Shown here piece by piece: positions 36,717-46,600 of a stretch of 64,000 bases of DNA. Made by a program: the position numbers and the translations under genes. This DNA comes from SKPS01 sp964469215 (GTDB lineage Bacteria; Bacteroidota; Bacteroidia; Bacteroidales; SKPS01). The stretch covers positions 124,001-188,000 of the forward strand of contig CAYXYB010000003.1 of NCBI GenBank assembly GCA_964469215.1, written 5' to 3'. Positions within the stretch are counted from its first letter, which is position 1. Each line of letters starts with the position of its first letter. The notes below the pieces were generated by a model, which saw only the letters and a program-made list of their open reading frames with translations, did no database searches and was not told the DNA's origin.

Positions 36717-37913
36717 ATGGTAACATCAGCTTTATCGAAAAAAATACTTGTTTTTGTTTTTTGCATAGCCATCTGTCTGAAAGCTGAGTCACAGGGTTTT
36801 TTATCAGGAACCACAACGGATTCATCTCTTTTGTTATATCCCGGAGGCAGATTTCATAGGGTTGAATCTTTTACGAGTTCTGCGCAGCATAATAAGCCTG
36901 ACAAAGTTATACTTCTGATTGGTGACGGTTTGGGCGTTTCACACATCACAGCAGCTTTGGCGGCCAACAGAGGCAAACTTTATATGAGTCTGCTCCCATA
37001 TATTGGCTTAACAACCACTCATTCAGCTAATAATTTCAATACAGATTCTGGTGGAGGTGGAACAGCCCTGTCAACTGGTCAGAAAACGAATAATTATGCT
37101 GTTGGTGTTGATATTAATTCACAACCGATTGCCAATTTGAGTGAGATTCTTAGCTTGAATGGAAAGTCAACCGGAGTTATCTCTACATCTTCTATTACTC
37201 ATGCAACTCCAGCCTGCTTTTATGCACACCGGCCCGACAGAGAGATGCACAGATTAATTGCTGAGGATCTTGCTAATTCAAAAATTGATCTTTTTATCGG
37301 TGGAGGACTTGATTATTTTAAAGGAGATTCAGTATCAGCCAATCTGATTTCAAAATTGTACAATAATGGCTTTCTTACAGATACACAAACTGTTCTTAAA
37401 AATCCGGTTCCGTATCTTGATACAGTAATATTTCACCAAAAGTTTGCTGGAATCTATGCCTCAAAACATCTGGTTTCTGTTGATTCGGGCAGAGGTGATT
37501 TTCTGCCGGTTGCCACCAGGGAAGCAATCAATTTTTTGAACCGTAACATGAAAGGTTTCTTTCTGATGGTAGAAGGTTCTCAGATTGACTGGGGAGGTCA
37601 CGACAATGATACAAGGAATATAATTTCTGAGACGCTTGATTTTGACCTTGCTGTGGGAGAAGCACTTCAATTTGCCGAAGAAGACGGCAGGACTCTTGTG
37701 ATAGTGACTTCTGATCATGAAAGCGGAGGTTTTGCGGTTCATGATGGAAATTATGCTTCAGGGGCTGTGATTGGTGAATTTACTTCTACAGACCATACCG
37801 GTTCATTAGTACCTGTTTTAGCATTCGGGCCCGGAGCTTATATCTTCTCCGGATTTTATGATAACACCGACCTGTTTTGGAAAATACTTAAAGTGATGGA
37901 AATATCTTTCTGA
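36717..37913 (+). CDS. Alkaline phosphatase (PhoA superfamily)
   Basis: This exported metal-dependent phosphomonoesterase has 398 residues, a signal peptide (about 1-25), a metal-binding D70 in LIGDGLG, the nucleophile S111 in NTDSGGGGTALSTG, and later metal ligands in QIDWGGHDND and SDHESGGF. The DSGGGGT sequence fits the PROSITE-type alkaline phosphatase signature. The short length and absence of a C-terminal sorting domain suggest a periplasmic enzyme for scavenging phosphate. The gene stands alone with its own promoter-like box. Confidence 0.92.
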   Translation: MVTSALSKKILVFVFCIAICLKAESQGFLSGTTTDSSLLLYPGGRFHRVESFTSSAQHNKPDKVILLIGDGLGVSHITAALAANRGKLYMSLLPYIGLTTTHSANNFNTDSGGGGTALSTGQKTNNYAVGVDINSQPIANLSEILSLNGKSTGVISTSSITHATPACFYAHRPDREMHRLIAEDLANSKIDLFIGGGLDYFKGDSVSANLISKLYNNGFLTDTQTVLKNPVPYLDTVIFHQKFAGIYASKHLVSVDSGRGDFLPVATREAINFLNRNMKGFFLMVEGSQIDWGGHDNDTRNIISETLDFDLAVGEALQFAEEDGRTLVIVTSDHESGGFAVHDGNYASGAVIGEFTSTDHTGSLVPVLAFGPGAYIFSGFYDNTDLFWKILKVMEISF

Positions 37914-38030
37914 TTTCTAGAAATTTAACCTACCTCAGGCTGATCAATATTCATGAAGAAAAAGTGGCTCCTGATTATTGCAAAGCAAACCAAACCAAAT
38001 GATTAATAATGTATTGAGAGATTTGCTTCA

Positions 38031-39047
38031 CTAAAGCCGTGTCACATTCAGGTATTCAATTAGTCGTTGCATTCTTGCCTGATCGAGCAGATAAGCCATA
38101 TCTGGTTTTTCCGGCAGAAGTATCTCGAAAAGAATGAACTCCATTGCCATTTTCTTTGTTAAAGCAGCCTTAAAAGCAATCAATGCCGGATCTTTATCAA
38201 CATCTTTTTTATCACTATCCATTGTATATACGAGGCATGATAAGCACTCCCGTTCACGGAACATTGAGATATCACCGTCGATATTTCTGCTTTCAGAAAA
38301 TCCTGGCTCCTTTTCCCAGACTGCCTGGCAAACAGCATAACCCATCCAGGCCGGGTAATACGAAACGGTAATTTTCTCAATTGTTTCCTCTATAATAAAC
38401 TGAGGTACAAAATTCCAGTCTTTAAACTCATTACCCATTTTTGTCAGCATCCTGCTAAGGTCCTTTTTAATCTCGAGGCTGTTTCTATTAAGTATCCAGG
38501 CATATAGCATCATGATAATTGCAGAATCCTGTTTGCCAATTTCGAACATCCCCCTTGCCATGCTCCATGCAGCAATGTAATCTATGGGATTGCTTGTCAA
38601 GGCTTTCCTATACCACTCAACGGCAGAGAGTTTATCCCCCAACATCTCCAAAGATTGCCCCACGCCTGTCATGGCAGGTGTATAATCAGCAGACATTGAA
38701 AGAACCTCTTTAAAAATTATCAGAGCAGTGTCAGGTTCTTCCATCATCAGAGCCTCCCAGGCAAGCTCCTGAAGTTCGTTGGCCTCCATGCTGATATTGA
38801 ATGGCTGAGCAGTTCTCACACCAGCAGAGTCATGCAGATAATAATAATTGAAATTAAGTCTGCCTGGATCAGAGACTCCTGAAATCCGATTCTTCATTAA
38901 ATTAAAATCATATTTTTTAGGTGAGCTTTCGGTAATTTTTAAAAAGTCTGATAAATCCATGAAATCCTGGGCGGAAAGGAATGCCGGAAATATGGCAAAA
39001 AGAGCTGCTGTAATAAGCAATCTTGGGTTAATGGTGGTTTTTATCAT
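38031..39047 (-). CDS. Exported TPR-like protein
   Basis: This 338-residue protein has a signal peptide (about 1-26) followed by a region with TPR-like helices (about 85-200). Alanine and tyrosine spacing resembles three repeats. The C-terminal part (about 210-338) is helical and contains a CLSC pair. No named family was recognised. It follows the DUF721 gene by 12 bases and closes the recF operon. A periplasmic scaffolding role is a guess. Confidence 0.72.
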   Translation of the reverse strand: MIKTTINPRLLITAALFAIFPAFLSAQDFMDLSDFLKITESSPKKYDFNLMKNRISGVSDPGRLNFNYYYLHDSAGVRTAQPFNISMEANELQELAWEALMMEEPDTALIIFKEVLSMSADYTPAMTGVGQSLEMLGDKLSAVEWYRKALTSNPIDYIAAWSMARGMFEIGKQDSAIIMMLYAWILNRNSLEIKKDLSRMLTKMGNEFKDWNFVPQFIIEETIEKITVSYYPAWMGYAVCQAVWEKEPGFSESRNIDGDISMFRERECLSCLVYTMDSDKKDVDKDPALIAFKAALTKKMAMEFILFEILLPEKPDMAYLLDQARMQRLIEYLNVTRL

Positions 39048-39059
39048 TTGAGCAACAAT

Positions 39060-39383
39060 TTATTTGATTACTATGTTTTTCACAATTTCACTTCCCAACT
39101 CTATGTTAATCTGGTCAATTATTTTAGTTTTATGAAAACCAAGTTCCTGTTTTACAGCTGCATTATTTACTTCAATTGTAAGATTGCCTTGCCAGAAAGA
39201 TATTTTCACGATCCACCTGGCCATGTCTTTTCCCAGAACTTTTTTACTTACAGACTGTAATTTCACATCCTGAATTTTGTCTTCAAGCTTATATCTCTTC
39301 AGGAATTCCCTGATTGCCTCACCCAGTGTCATTGTATTTCCCTGCATAATTCTGATATGGGTTTCTTCAGGTTTTATGTTCAA
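39060..39383 (-). CDS. DUF721 domain protein
   Basis: This 107-residue small cytoplasmic protein matches the DUF721 (DciA-like) family: a helix ending in FLKRY, a SVSKKVLGKDMARW segment and a C-terminal helix (QELGFHKTKIIDQIN). In many bacteria DUF721 proteins are encoded next to recF or dnaA and related ones load the replicative helicase. That link is suggestive here since recF lies 70 bases upstream. Confidence 0.82.
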   Translation of the reverse strand: MNIKPEETHIRIMQGNTMTLGEAIREFLKRYKLEDKIQDVKLQSVSKKVLGKDMARWIVKISFWQGNLTIEVNNAAVKQELGFHKTKIIDQINIELGSEIVKNIVIK

Positions 39384-39453
39384 TTAATTTTAGACGGAAA
39401 GTCATAACTAACAACTGGTTCATGATAATTATTCAGACTTGATAATTTATATT

Positions 39454-40563
39454 TCAATGAATTAATTCACCATTGTGAATTTTAATTATGTCAGTCTCTG
39501 ATTTTATCGAGTCAAATATAGTATCAATCCGCTGAGAGTTTGTGTCTGTAATAAATATCTGACCGTAATGGTGATTACTAACAAGACCCATAAGGCGTTC
39601 GATCCGGGAACGGTCAAGCTTGTCGAATATATCATCGAGCAGGAGCAAAGGTTTCATGTTCAGAAGGTCTGCAAGAAAACGGAACTGAGCAAGTTTGAGA
39701 GCAACAATAAAAGTTTTCTGTTGCCCTTGTGATCCAAATCGTTTTACAGGCACATCCGAAAGCATAAACTTAAGATCATCTTTATGAATGCCTGTAGTGG
39801 TATAACGGGCATTCCTATCATTATTGGTATTGCTGGCAATTAGTAACAGAGGATCTGTCATTTCTCTCAGGTGGGATATATATTCTATACCGGAAGATTC
39901 GGCATCTCCTGAGAGGTAGCTGTAAATATCCCGGAAAACAGGAACAAAATCTGAAATAAAGAGATTTCTTCTCTGATAGATTCGGGAACCATATTCAGCC
40001 AACTGCTCATTCCAAACAGAAAGCCATGAGGCATCAAACCTAATGTCAAAAGCCATCTGTTTAAGAAGTGCATTTCTTTGAATAAGTGCTCTGTTATATG
40101 CTACCAAATCATTGAGATACCCTTTGTCAAACTGGCATATCACCATGTCAATATACCGGCGCCGTTCTTCGCTTCCACCCTCAATAATAACACTATCATA
40201 AGGGGAGACCATAACAGCAGGTATTTTGCCGATATGATCAGCCAAACGATCAACCTCTTTGCCATTAACCCTGAAAGCCTTACGGTGTCCCCGTTTCAGG
40301 ACACAATTTACCTCAATCGAAGAACTTTCAGGAGAATTCCTTAGTTTTCCTGCAACCGAACAAATCTCCGAGTTATGATTGATGCTGTACAAGTCGACTG
40401 TATTGAAGTAGCTTTTACAGAAAGATAGGTAATGGATTGCATCCAGGATGTTAGTCTTTCCGGCACCATTATCACCTACAATACTTGTGATTTGACCCGG
40501 GAAATTCAGCTTTATTTCCCTGTAATTTTTAAATCCCTGCAGACTTAGTTGATATAGATGCAT
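39454..40563 (-). CDS. recF: DNA replication/repair protein RecF
   Basis: RecF is a single-strand-gap ATPase that helps load RecA. The 369-residue protein has Walker A GDNGAGKT at about 29-36, the family's LSLQGFKNYREI N-terminus, a signature near FGSQGQQKTF and Walker B LLLLDDIFDKLD. Length is typical. A minus-strand -7 box TACCTTTG (40586-40593) lies 23 bases upstream, with a TTG at a short spacing of 16. It heads the recF-DUF721-TPR operon. Confidence 0.95.
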   Translation of the reverse strand: MHLYQLSLQGFKNYREIKLNFPGQITSIVGDNGAGKTNILDAIHYLSFCKSYFNTVDLYSINHNSEICSVAGKLRNSPESSSIEVNCVLKRGHRKAFRVNGKEVDRLADHIGKIPAVMVSPYDSVIIEGGSEERRRYIDMVICQFDKGYLNDLVAYNRALIQRNALLKQMAFDIRFDASWLSVWNEQLAEYGSRIYQRRNLFISDFVPVFRDIYSYLSGDAESSGIEYISHLREMTDPLLLIASNTNNDRNARYTTTGIHKDDLKFMLSDVPVKRFGSQGQQKTFIVALKLAQFRFLADLLNMKPLLLLDDIFDKLDRSRIERLMGLVSNHHYGQIFITDTNSQRIDTIFDSIKSETDIIKIHNGELIH

Positions 40564-40585
40564 TAAAATAATTCTTCTGATACCA

Positions 40586-40612
40586 CAAAGGTATGCAAAA
40601 GATCTTCAGCAA
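40586..40612 (-). promoter_or_regulatory. Putative promoter of recF
   Basis: On the minus strand, TTG (40610-40612) lies 16 bases before TACCTTTG (40586-40593). The -7 match is exact; the spacing is a little short of the usual 19. Confidence 0.4.
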
Positions 40613-40636
40613 TGTTCACGGATTTCAACCGGGCTT

Positions 40637-41014
40637 TTAATTACCGTCACTATCAATTAATTCAGAAGGGGAATCATTCCCTTCACCAACATCAGTGTCG
40701 GTTTCTGGTTCAGTTACACTATTCCCTTTCTGGCTTTTTTTTACAAGCTGAAGTTTTCGTATTGGAACCTGCTCGCGTGGATGTGCTTTCTTCACAACGA
40801 TGACATAATCCATAAAAGTGCTTTCATTTAGTGCATTTATTGCCTTCTCTCCCTCTTCTTCCACAGCCATCTCCACAAATGCATACCCTTTACTGTGACC
40901 GGTTGAACGGTCAACAATAATTTTGGCAGATAAAACTTCACCAAATTTACCAAACAGGGTTACCAGATCGTCGGCTCTGGTATTCCTTCCAAATCGTGCT
41001 ACAAAGATGTTCAT
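40637..41014 (-). CDS. RRM RNA-binding protein with acidic tail
   Basis: This 125-residue protein has a single RNA-recognition motif: RNP2 NIFVARF at residues 2-8 and RNP1 KGYAFVEM at about 43-50. The tail is a flexible acidic stretch rich in Glu, Asp, Ser and Thr. Small RRM proteins are numerous in Bacteroidota and are thought to act as RNA chaperones. A second RRM protein at 59328 has a different, glycine-rich tail. It is upstream of recF on the same strand. Confidence 0.88.
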   Translation of the reverse strand: MNIFVARFGRNTRADDLVTLFGKFGEVLSAKIIVDRSTGHSKGYAFVEMAVEEEGEKAINALNESTFMDYVIVVKKAHPREQVPIRKLQLVKKSQKGNSVTEPETDTDVGEGNDSPSELIDSDGN

Positions 41015-41262
41015 GATATGAAATAATAAAAGATAATATACAACAGTAAAATAGTTACGGTTTTTAAATCAATTGCTCAAATCAAATGCAACTGTAAAAG
41101 TAATAAGAAGTAACGGGAAAAGCAAATTTTTGATATTATTTTTTTTTTACAAATTTTTATGCCTTGAGAGCAGGGCACAAGAATATCTCATATTATAACG
41201 ACCTGCTAATTTAAAACAGCTCTAAATTATTCAGACAATTAAAAAAACCTGAATCAATTTTT

Positions 41263-41270
41263 TACTTTTG
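41263..41270 (+). promoter_or_regulatory. Putative -7 box for the NuoE-NuoF-like operon
   Basis: TACTTTTG matches TAnnTTTG, 26 bases before the ATG at 41297. No TTG -33 was found. The rest of the 282-base gap is AT-rich with no gene seen. Confidence 0.4.
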
Positions 41271-41296
41271 ACCGGTATCAATAACATGAGCATACT

Positions 41297-41818
41297 ATGA
41301 GAGTAGAAAGAGTTCCGGCCGTTAAAACTACGGCTGATAATCAAGATGTTGATTTGAACCTGATAAGTGATCTTATTGCAAAATACCGGAATCGCAAAGG
41401 TAATGTAATACCATTGCTGCAAGGTACACAGGAGTGTTACGGGTTTATTCCGGGTAAAGCCTTTGAACTAATATCGTCAGAAACTGGTATTCCAATGAGT
41501 GAATTATACGGAGTGGCTACCTTTTATGCCCAGTTCAGGCTGTCACCGGTTGGCAAACACATAATAAAGGTTTGCCATGGTACTGCATGCCATGTGCAGT
41601 CTGCTCCCAAAATCACAGAGGCACTAAGTGAATCTTTAGGGGTGCCAGACGGAGGCACCACAGATGACGGTTTATTTACACTTGAGTCTGTTGCCTGCCT
41701 GGGATGCTGTTCACTGGCTCCCGTAATGATGATAGGAGAGGAAACTTATGGCAATCTCACAGGTAAGGATGCTGTAAAAGTTATAAAGGATATACGCCTT
41801 AGTGAATTCAATAAATGA
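41297..41818 (+). CDS. NuoE-like [2Fe-2S] subunit (HydC/StnA type)
   Basis: This 173-residue thioredoxin-fold iron-sulfur protein has four cysteines for a [2Fe-2S] cluster in CHGTAC and CLGCC (spacings C-x4-C and C-x3-C). It would pass electrons between the NuoF-like flavoprotein and the rest of the complex. The gene starts a three-gene operon with spacings of 22 and 35 bases. Similar subunits occur in complex I, NAD-linked formate dehydrogenases, [FeFe]-hydrogenases and bifurcating transhydrogenases; the third gene here decides among these. Confidence 0.92.
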   Translation: MRVERVPAVKTTADNQDVDLNLISDLIAKYRNRKGNVIPLLQGTQECYGFIPGKAFELISSETGIPMSELYGVATFYAQFRLSPVGKHIIKVCHGTACHVQSAPKITEALSESLGVPDGGTTDDGLFTLESVACLGCCSLAPVMMIGEETYGNLTGKDAVKVIKDIRLSEFNK

Positions 41819-41840
41819 AACTTTTTAAGTTGATCATAAT

Positions 41841-43619
41841 ATGGGAACAACACAGGTTATTGTAGGTCTTGGCAGTTGTGGCATTGCTGCCGGTGCCGGA
41901 AAAATTTATGATAAAATAAAGGCTATTAAGGAAGCTGATAATCTCAGTTTTGAATTAAAAAAGACAAGCTGTTTAGGTATGTGCTTCAGGGAACCTCTTC
42001 TCGAAGTTATTGATGCTACCGGCCATTATATTTACGGTAATGTTGACGAATCCAGGGCTATAGAAGTGCTTGACCGACATATTGTTCATCATGAGGTTAT
42101 CAGGGATTACATAGTTCACTCTGATCTTTTTTCAACGCCTGACGACATCTTCCTTGAAGGGCAGGTAAAAATTGCATTGAGGAACTGTGGAATGATTGAT
42201 CCTGAATCGATTGAAGAGGCTAAAGCTAGAGCTGCATACTCGGCAATCAGAAAGATAGCTTCAACAGGTATGAATAACTTAGCTGTGATTCAGGAAGTTC
42301 TTGATTCAGGAATCAGGGGTCGTGGTGGCGGAGGTTTTCCAACGGGATTAAAATGGAGATTTGCATTGAATAACAAATCTGAACAAAAATTTGTAATTTG
42401 CAACGCTGATGAAGGTGACCCGGGTGCTTTTATGGACCGTTCGCTTCTCGAGGGCGATCCTCATGCTGTGTTGGAAGGGATGATTATTGCCGGATATGCA
42501 ATCGGTGCAAAACAGGGTGTAATCTATTGCCGTGCTGAGTATCCTCTTGCTCTCAAACGGCTCAATATAGCAATTAAGCAAGCTCGCGAAAATGGTTTTC
42601 TAGGCTCCAACGTTGCCAATATTAAAGGTTTTAATTTTGACATATACATAAAAGAGGGTGCAGGAGCTTTTGTTTGCGGTGAGGAGACTGCCCTTATTGC
42701 GTCAGTAGAAGGAAAAAGGGGCATGCCCAACAAACGCCCCCCTTTTCCGGCTGAAGCCGGCCTCTGGAAAAAACCTACCAACATTAATAATGTAGAGACC
42801 TTTGCCAATATTCCCTGGATTATTGATAAAGGGGCGAAAGCCTATGCTGCATATGGCACTGAAAAATCGAAAGGAACCAAGGTTTTTGCTCTAGCAGGAA
42901 AGATTAAGAATGGTGGCCTTGTTGAAGTACCAATGGGGATTACAATCAACGATATAATCTTTAAACTTGGCGGAGGTATAAAAAATAATAAACAGTTTAA
43001 GGCTGTTCAGCTTGGCGGACCCTCAGGCGGTTGCATCCCAGCATACCTTGGTGAAACCATTGTGGATTACGATTCTGTAACTGCAACAGGGGCAATCATG
43101 GGATCTGGCGGTATGGTGGTGATGGATGAAACTACATGCATGGTGGATATGGCAAGGTTCTTCCTTGATTTCACCCAGAAAGAATCATGCGGTAAATGCA
43201 CCTTCTGCAGGATTGGTACCAAAAGAATGCTGGAAATACTTGAACGGATAACTCACGGTCATGGCAAAGAGGGTGATCTTGAAATGTTGGAAGACCTCTC
43301 TCATCAAATAAAGGACAGTTCACTTTGCGGACTCGGACAAACTGCTCCAAATCCTGTACTGACAACGATTCGTTATTTCAGGGATGAGTACGAGGCTCAT
43401 ATCAAGCAGAAGAAATGCCCGGCTAAAGTTTGCAAGAACCTGCTTACATACGAAATCATTGTAGAGAATTGTACAGGTTGCACTGTTTGCGCCCGCAAAT
43501 GTCCTGTTGATGCAATATCCGGAAATAAAAAGGAGGTGCATTTTATTCATCAGGATAAATGTATCAAATGCGGAGATTGTTACAGCAGGTGCAAATTTGA
43601 AGCTATCAGACTTATTTAA
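41841..43619 (+). CDS. NuoF-like flavoprotein subunit with C-terminal ferredoxin domain (HydB type)
   Basis: This 592-residue NADH-reactive subunit has an N-terminal thioredoxin-like [2Fe-2S] module (SCGIAAGA and CLGMC) and the FMN/NADH domain (GIRGRGGGGFPTG, NADEGDPGAFMDR, GAFVCGEETALI). The NuoF 4Fe-4S motif is CGKCTFCRIG. The chain ends with a 2x[4Fe-4S] ferredoxin domain (CTGCTVCARKCP and CIKCGDCYSRC). This layout is that of HydB/HndC-type subunits, the site of bifurcation in related soluble complexes, instead of complex I NuoF, which lacks the N- and C-terminal modules. Confidence 0.92.
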   Translation: MGTTQVIVGLGSCGIAAGAGKIYDKIKAIKEADNLSFELKKTSCLGMCFREPLLEVIDATGHYIYGNVDESRAIEVLDRHIVHHEVIRDYIVHSDLFSTPDDIFLEGQVKIALRNCGMIDPESIEEAKARAAYSAIRKIASTGMNNLAVIQEVLDSGIRGRGGGGFPTGLKWRFALNNKSEQKFVICNADEGDPGAFMDRSLLEGDPHAVLEGMIIAGYAIGAKQGVIYCRAEYPLALKRLNIAIKQARENGFLGSNVANIKGFNFDIYIKEGAGAFVCGEETALIASVEGKRGMPNKRPPFPAEAGLWKKPTNINNVETFANIPWIIDKGAKAYAAYGTEKSKGTKVFALAGKIKNGGLVEVPMGITINDIIFKLGGGIKNNKQFKAVQLGGPSGGCIPAYLGETIVDYDSVTATGAIMGSGGMVVMDETTCMVDMARFFLDFTQKESCGKCTFCRIGTKRMLEILERITHGHGKEGDLEMLEDLSHQIKDSSLCGLGQTAPNPVLTTIRYFRDEYEAHIKQKKCPAKVCKNLLTYEIIVENCTGCTVCARKCPVDAISGNKKEVHFIHQDKCIKCGDCYSRCKFEAIRLI

Positions 43620-43654
43620 CCCGGTGTTGATTCAAAAAAACAAAAGAAGGAAAG

Positions 43655-46600
43655 ATGGAAGAACTTAATCTCATTCTCAACGGTAAACCTGCCAGGGGAC
43701 AGAAAGGTGAAACTATTCTAATAGCTGCAACAAGGTATGGAATAGAGATTCCGACTTTGTGCAACGACCCTAGAATAGAACCATATTCGTCCTGTTATGT
43801 TTGTGTTGTAGAGGTAGAAGGCATAAAAACCCTTCAACCAGCATGCTCAACACGTATTGCTGAAGGAATGCGCATAGAAACGGAAAATGAGCGTATCAGA
43901 AAAGCAAGAAAAACTGCACTTGACCTGTTAATGAGCAATCACTATGCTGACTGTGTTGCTCCTTGCAAACTCACATGCCCTGCCGGTGTTGACGTGCAGG
44001 GATATATTTCACTGATAGAAAAGGGGTTGTACAGCGAGGCTGTTGCTCTTATCAAGGAGGTGAATCCTCTTCCGGCAATATGTGGAAGGGTATGTGTACG
44101 CCCATGTGAAGTTGCTTGCAGGAGAAACCTCCTGGATGAAGGTGCTGCGGTTGGTATTGATTACCTTAAAAGGTTTGCTGCCGACAGGGATCTAGAATCT
44201 GACAACAAATATATTCCCGTTGTTGCTGAACCAACGGGCAAGAAAGTAGCCATAATCGGCGCTGGACCAGGTGGATTATCTGCAGCTTATTTCCTTCAGA
44301 AAGAAGGTCATCATTGTGATTTGTTCGAAGCATCTCCTGCTGCTGGGGGATGGCTCAGATACGGAATTCCGGAATACAGGTTACCCAATGACCTGTTGCA
44401 GAAAGAGGTGGATAATATAACTGAACTGGGAGCCAATATTTTTTACAACACCAGATTGGGTGACAACCTTAGTTATGGTGAATTGAAGAAAAACTATGAC
44501 TCGGTGATCCTGACAATAGGATCTCAGATCGGTACCGGTGTAGGTTGTGAAGGAGATGAAGCAGAAGGAGTTTATCCCGGAATCACATTTCTTAAAAACA
44601 TGGAAATAACAGGCCAGAAATACGATTTCAAAGGGAAAATTGTTGCTGTTGTAGGTGGTGGAAATACCGCCATGGACTGCTGCCGCACCTCTGTAAGATG
44701 TGGGGCTGACAGGGTAATTGTTGTTTATCGTCGTACTGAGAAAGAGATGCCTGCAAATCCTATTGAAATACACGAGTCGAAGCTTGAAGGAGTTGAATAT
44801 ATGTTTCTTACCAACCCTGTAAAAATCAACAAGGATGAAGATGGTAAGCTTAAATCCATGACATTGATAAGGATGGAACTGGGGGAACCAGATTCATCGG
44901 GCAGGCGAAGACCTGTTCCGGTAGATGGATCTGAATTTGATATTGAAATAGATCTAATTCTTGCTGCAATCGGGCAGAAAACAGATGTGAATTTCATCGA
45001 TGACATAAACAAGCATACTGATCAAGGGGAATTGAGAATTAACAGATGGGGTGATATTGATGCTGACAGACAAACACTTCAGACAGGAGTCCCGGGGATT
45101 TTTGCCGCCGGTGATGGAGTTACCGGTCCGGCCACTCTTATAGAGGCGATAGCTCAGGCCCGGATTGCTTCAAGGAGCTGCAATCAATATCTCCAGGGTA
45201 TAGAGTTATCGCCGGAACCTTTTCTTTTCATAAGCAAAAAAGACAATTTCACCTTTCAGGATAAGAATGAATACAAAGGTAAATATGCTAATCAATTGCG
45301 CGAAGAGATGCCTGTTCTTAACCCTGAAGATCGAATCAACTTCAATGAGGTAGAAATGGGTTACGCAAATGAAAATATTGCACAGCATGAAACTGCAAGA
45401 TGCCTCGAATGCGGATGCGTTGAGTATTTTACCTGTGATCTGAAAAAACATGCAACCACCTATGGTGCTGAACAAAAAAGGTACGACGGTGAGTTCAAAT
45501 CTTACGATGTTGACTTCTCTCACCCATTTATCGAAATTGACAACAATAAGTGCATTCTTTGTTCAAGGTGCATCAGGGTGTGTAAAGAGGTTGTTGGAGC
45601 TTCAGCACTTGGACTTGTCAACAGAGGGTTCCAAACTTATGTCGCCCCTGCAATGGGTAGATCACTGAACGACACCCATTGTGAATCTTGCGGAATGTGT
45701 ATTTCAGCCTGTCCTACCGCTGCTATCTCTGAAAATGTTATTTTCAAACCTGGTCCGGTAAAACTGGATGAAATGAATGCCGTAGATCCTTTTACCAGCG
45801 AAGGTTTTGAAATAAGACTGCTGCACAAAGCAGGATATGTTATGCGTTCGGAGGGTCAACAATCTCCACAAAATACTGATTGTAATATAGGAAGCCATGC
45901 CAAATTTGGGTATAATTACCTTAATGACAAAAACCGAATTGTCAAACCATTGTTGAAAGAGAATGGTTCATTTAAAGAGATCTCGTTTGAGGACGCCTTA
46001 AGTATAATTATAAAAAAAATCAATGATTACAGACCAGAAGAAACAGCCTTCTTTGCTGGCGGCAGATTAACCAACGAAGAGCTCTACCAGATTCAAAAGC
46101 TAGCCCGGTTCGGTGTAAAGACAAACAATATACATAGTTTCCTTTACATAGGAAGAGGTAAAGGGTATCAATCGGTAACAAATGACAATGTGCCTTTTAT
46201 GGAAATTAAAGATGCAAATCGCATTTATCTGATAGGTGACAGACTGAATATACTTAATCCTCTTATAAACCATATTGTTTTCAGCAAGAAATTCAGAGAT
46301 TCTATTCCGGTCGAGTTGATCACTACAAATAAACAAAGTAAATTGGCTGCAAAAGTCGACAAAGTACATTTTATAAAATCCTATCACCACTTCTTCAAAG
46401 CAGTTAATTTCTACCTCCTTGCGAATGTAAAACAGAATCAATTCTACATTGACACATCATGCGAAGGCTTTGATCAATACAGCAAAGCACTTATGAATGA
46501 AAACTATGATGATTTGCTTGAGGCTGCCGGAGGTTGCGCAAAAGAGTGTCTTGAAAATATCGGTATTAATTATAATATTGATCATGAAAGCATAATTATC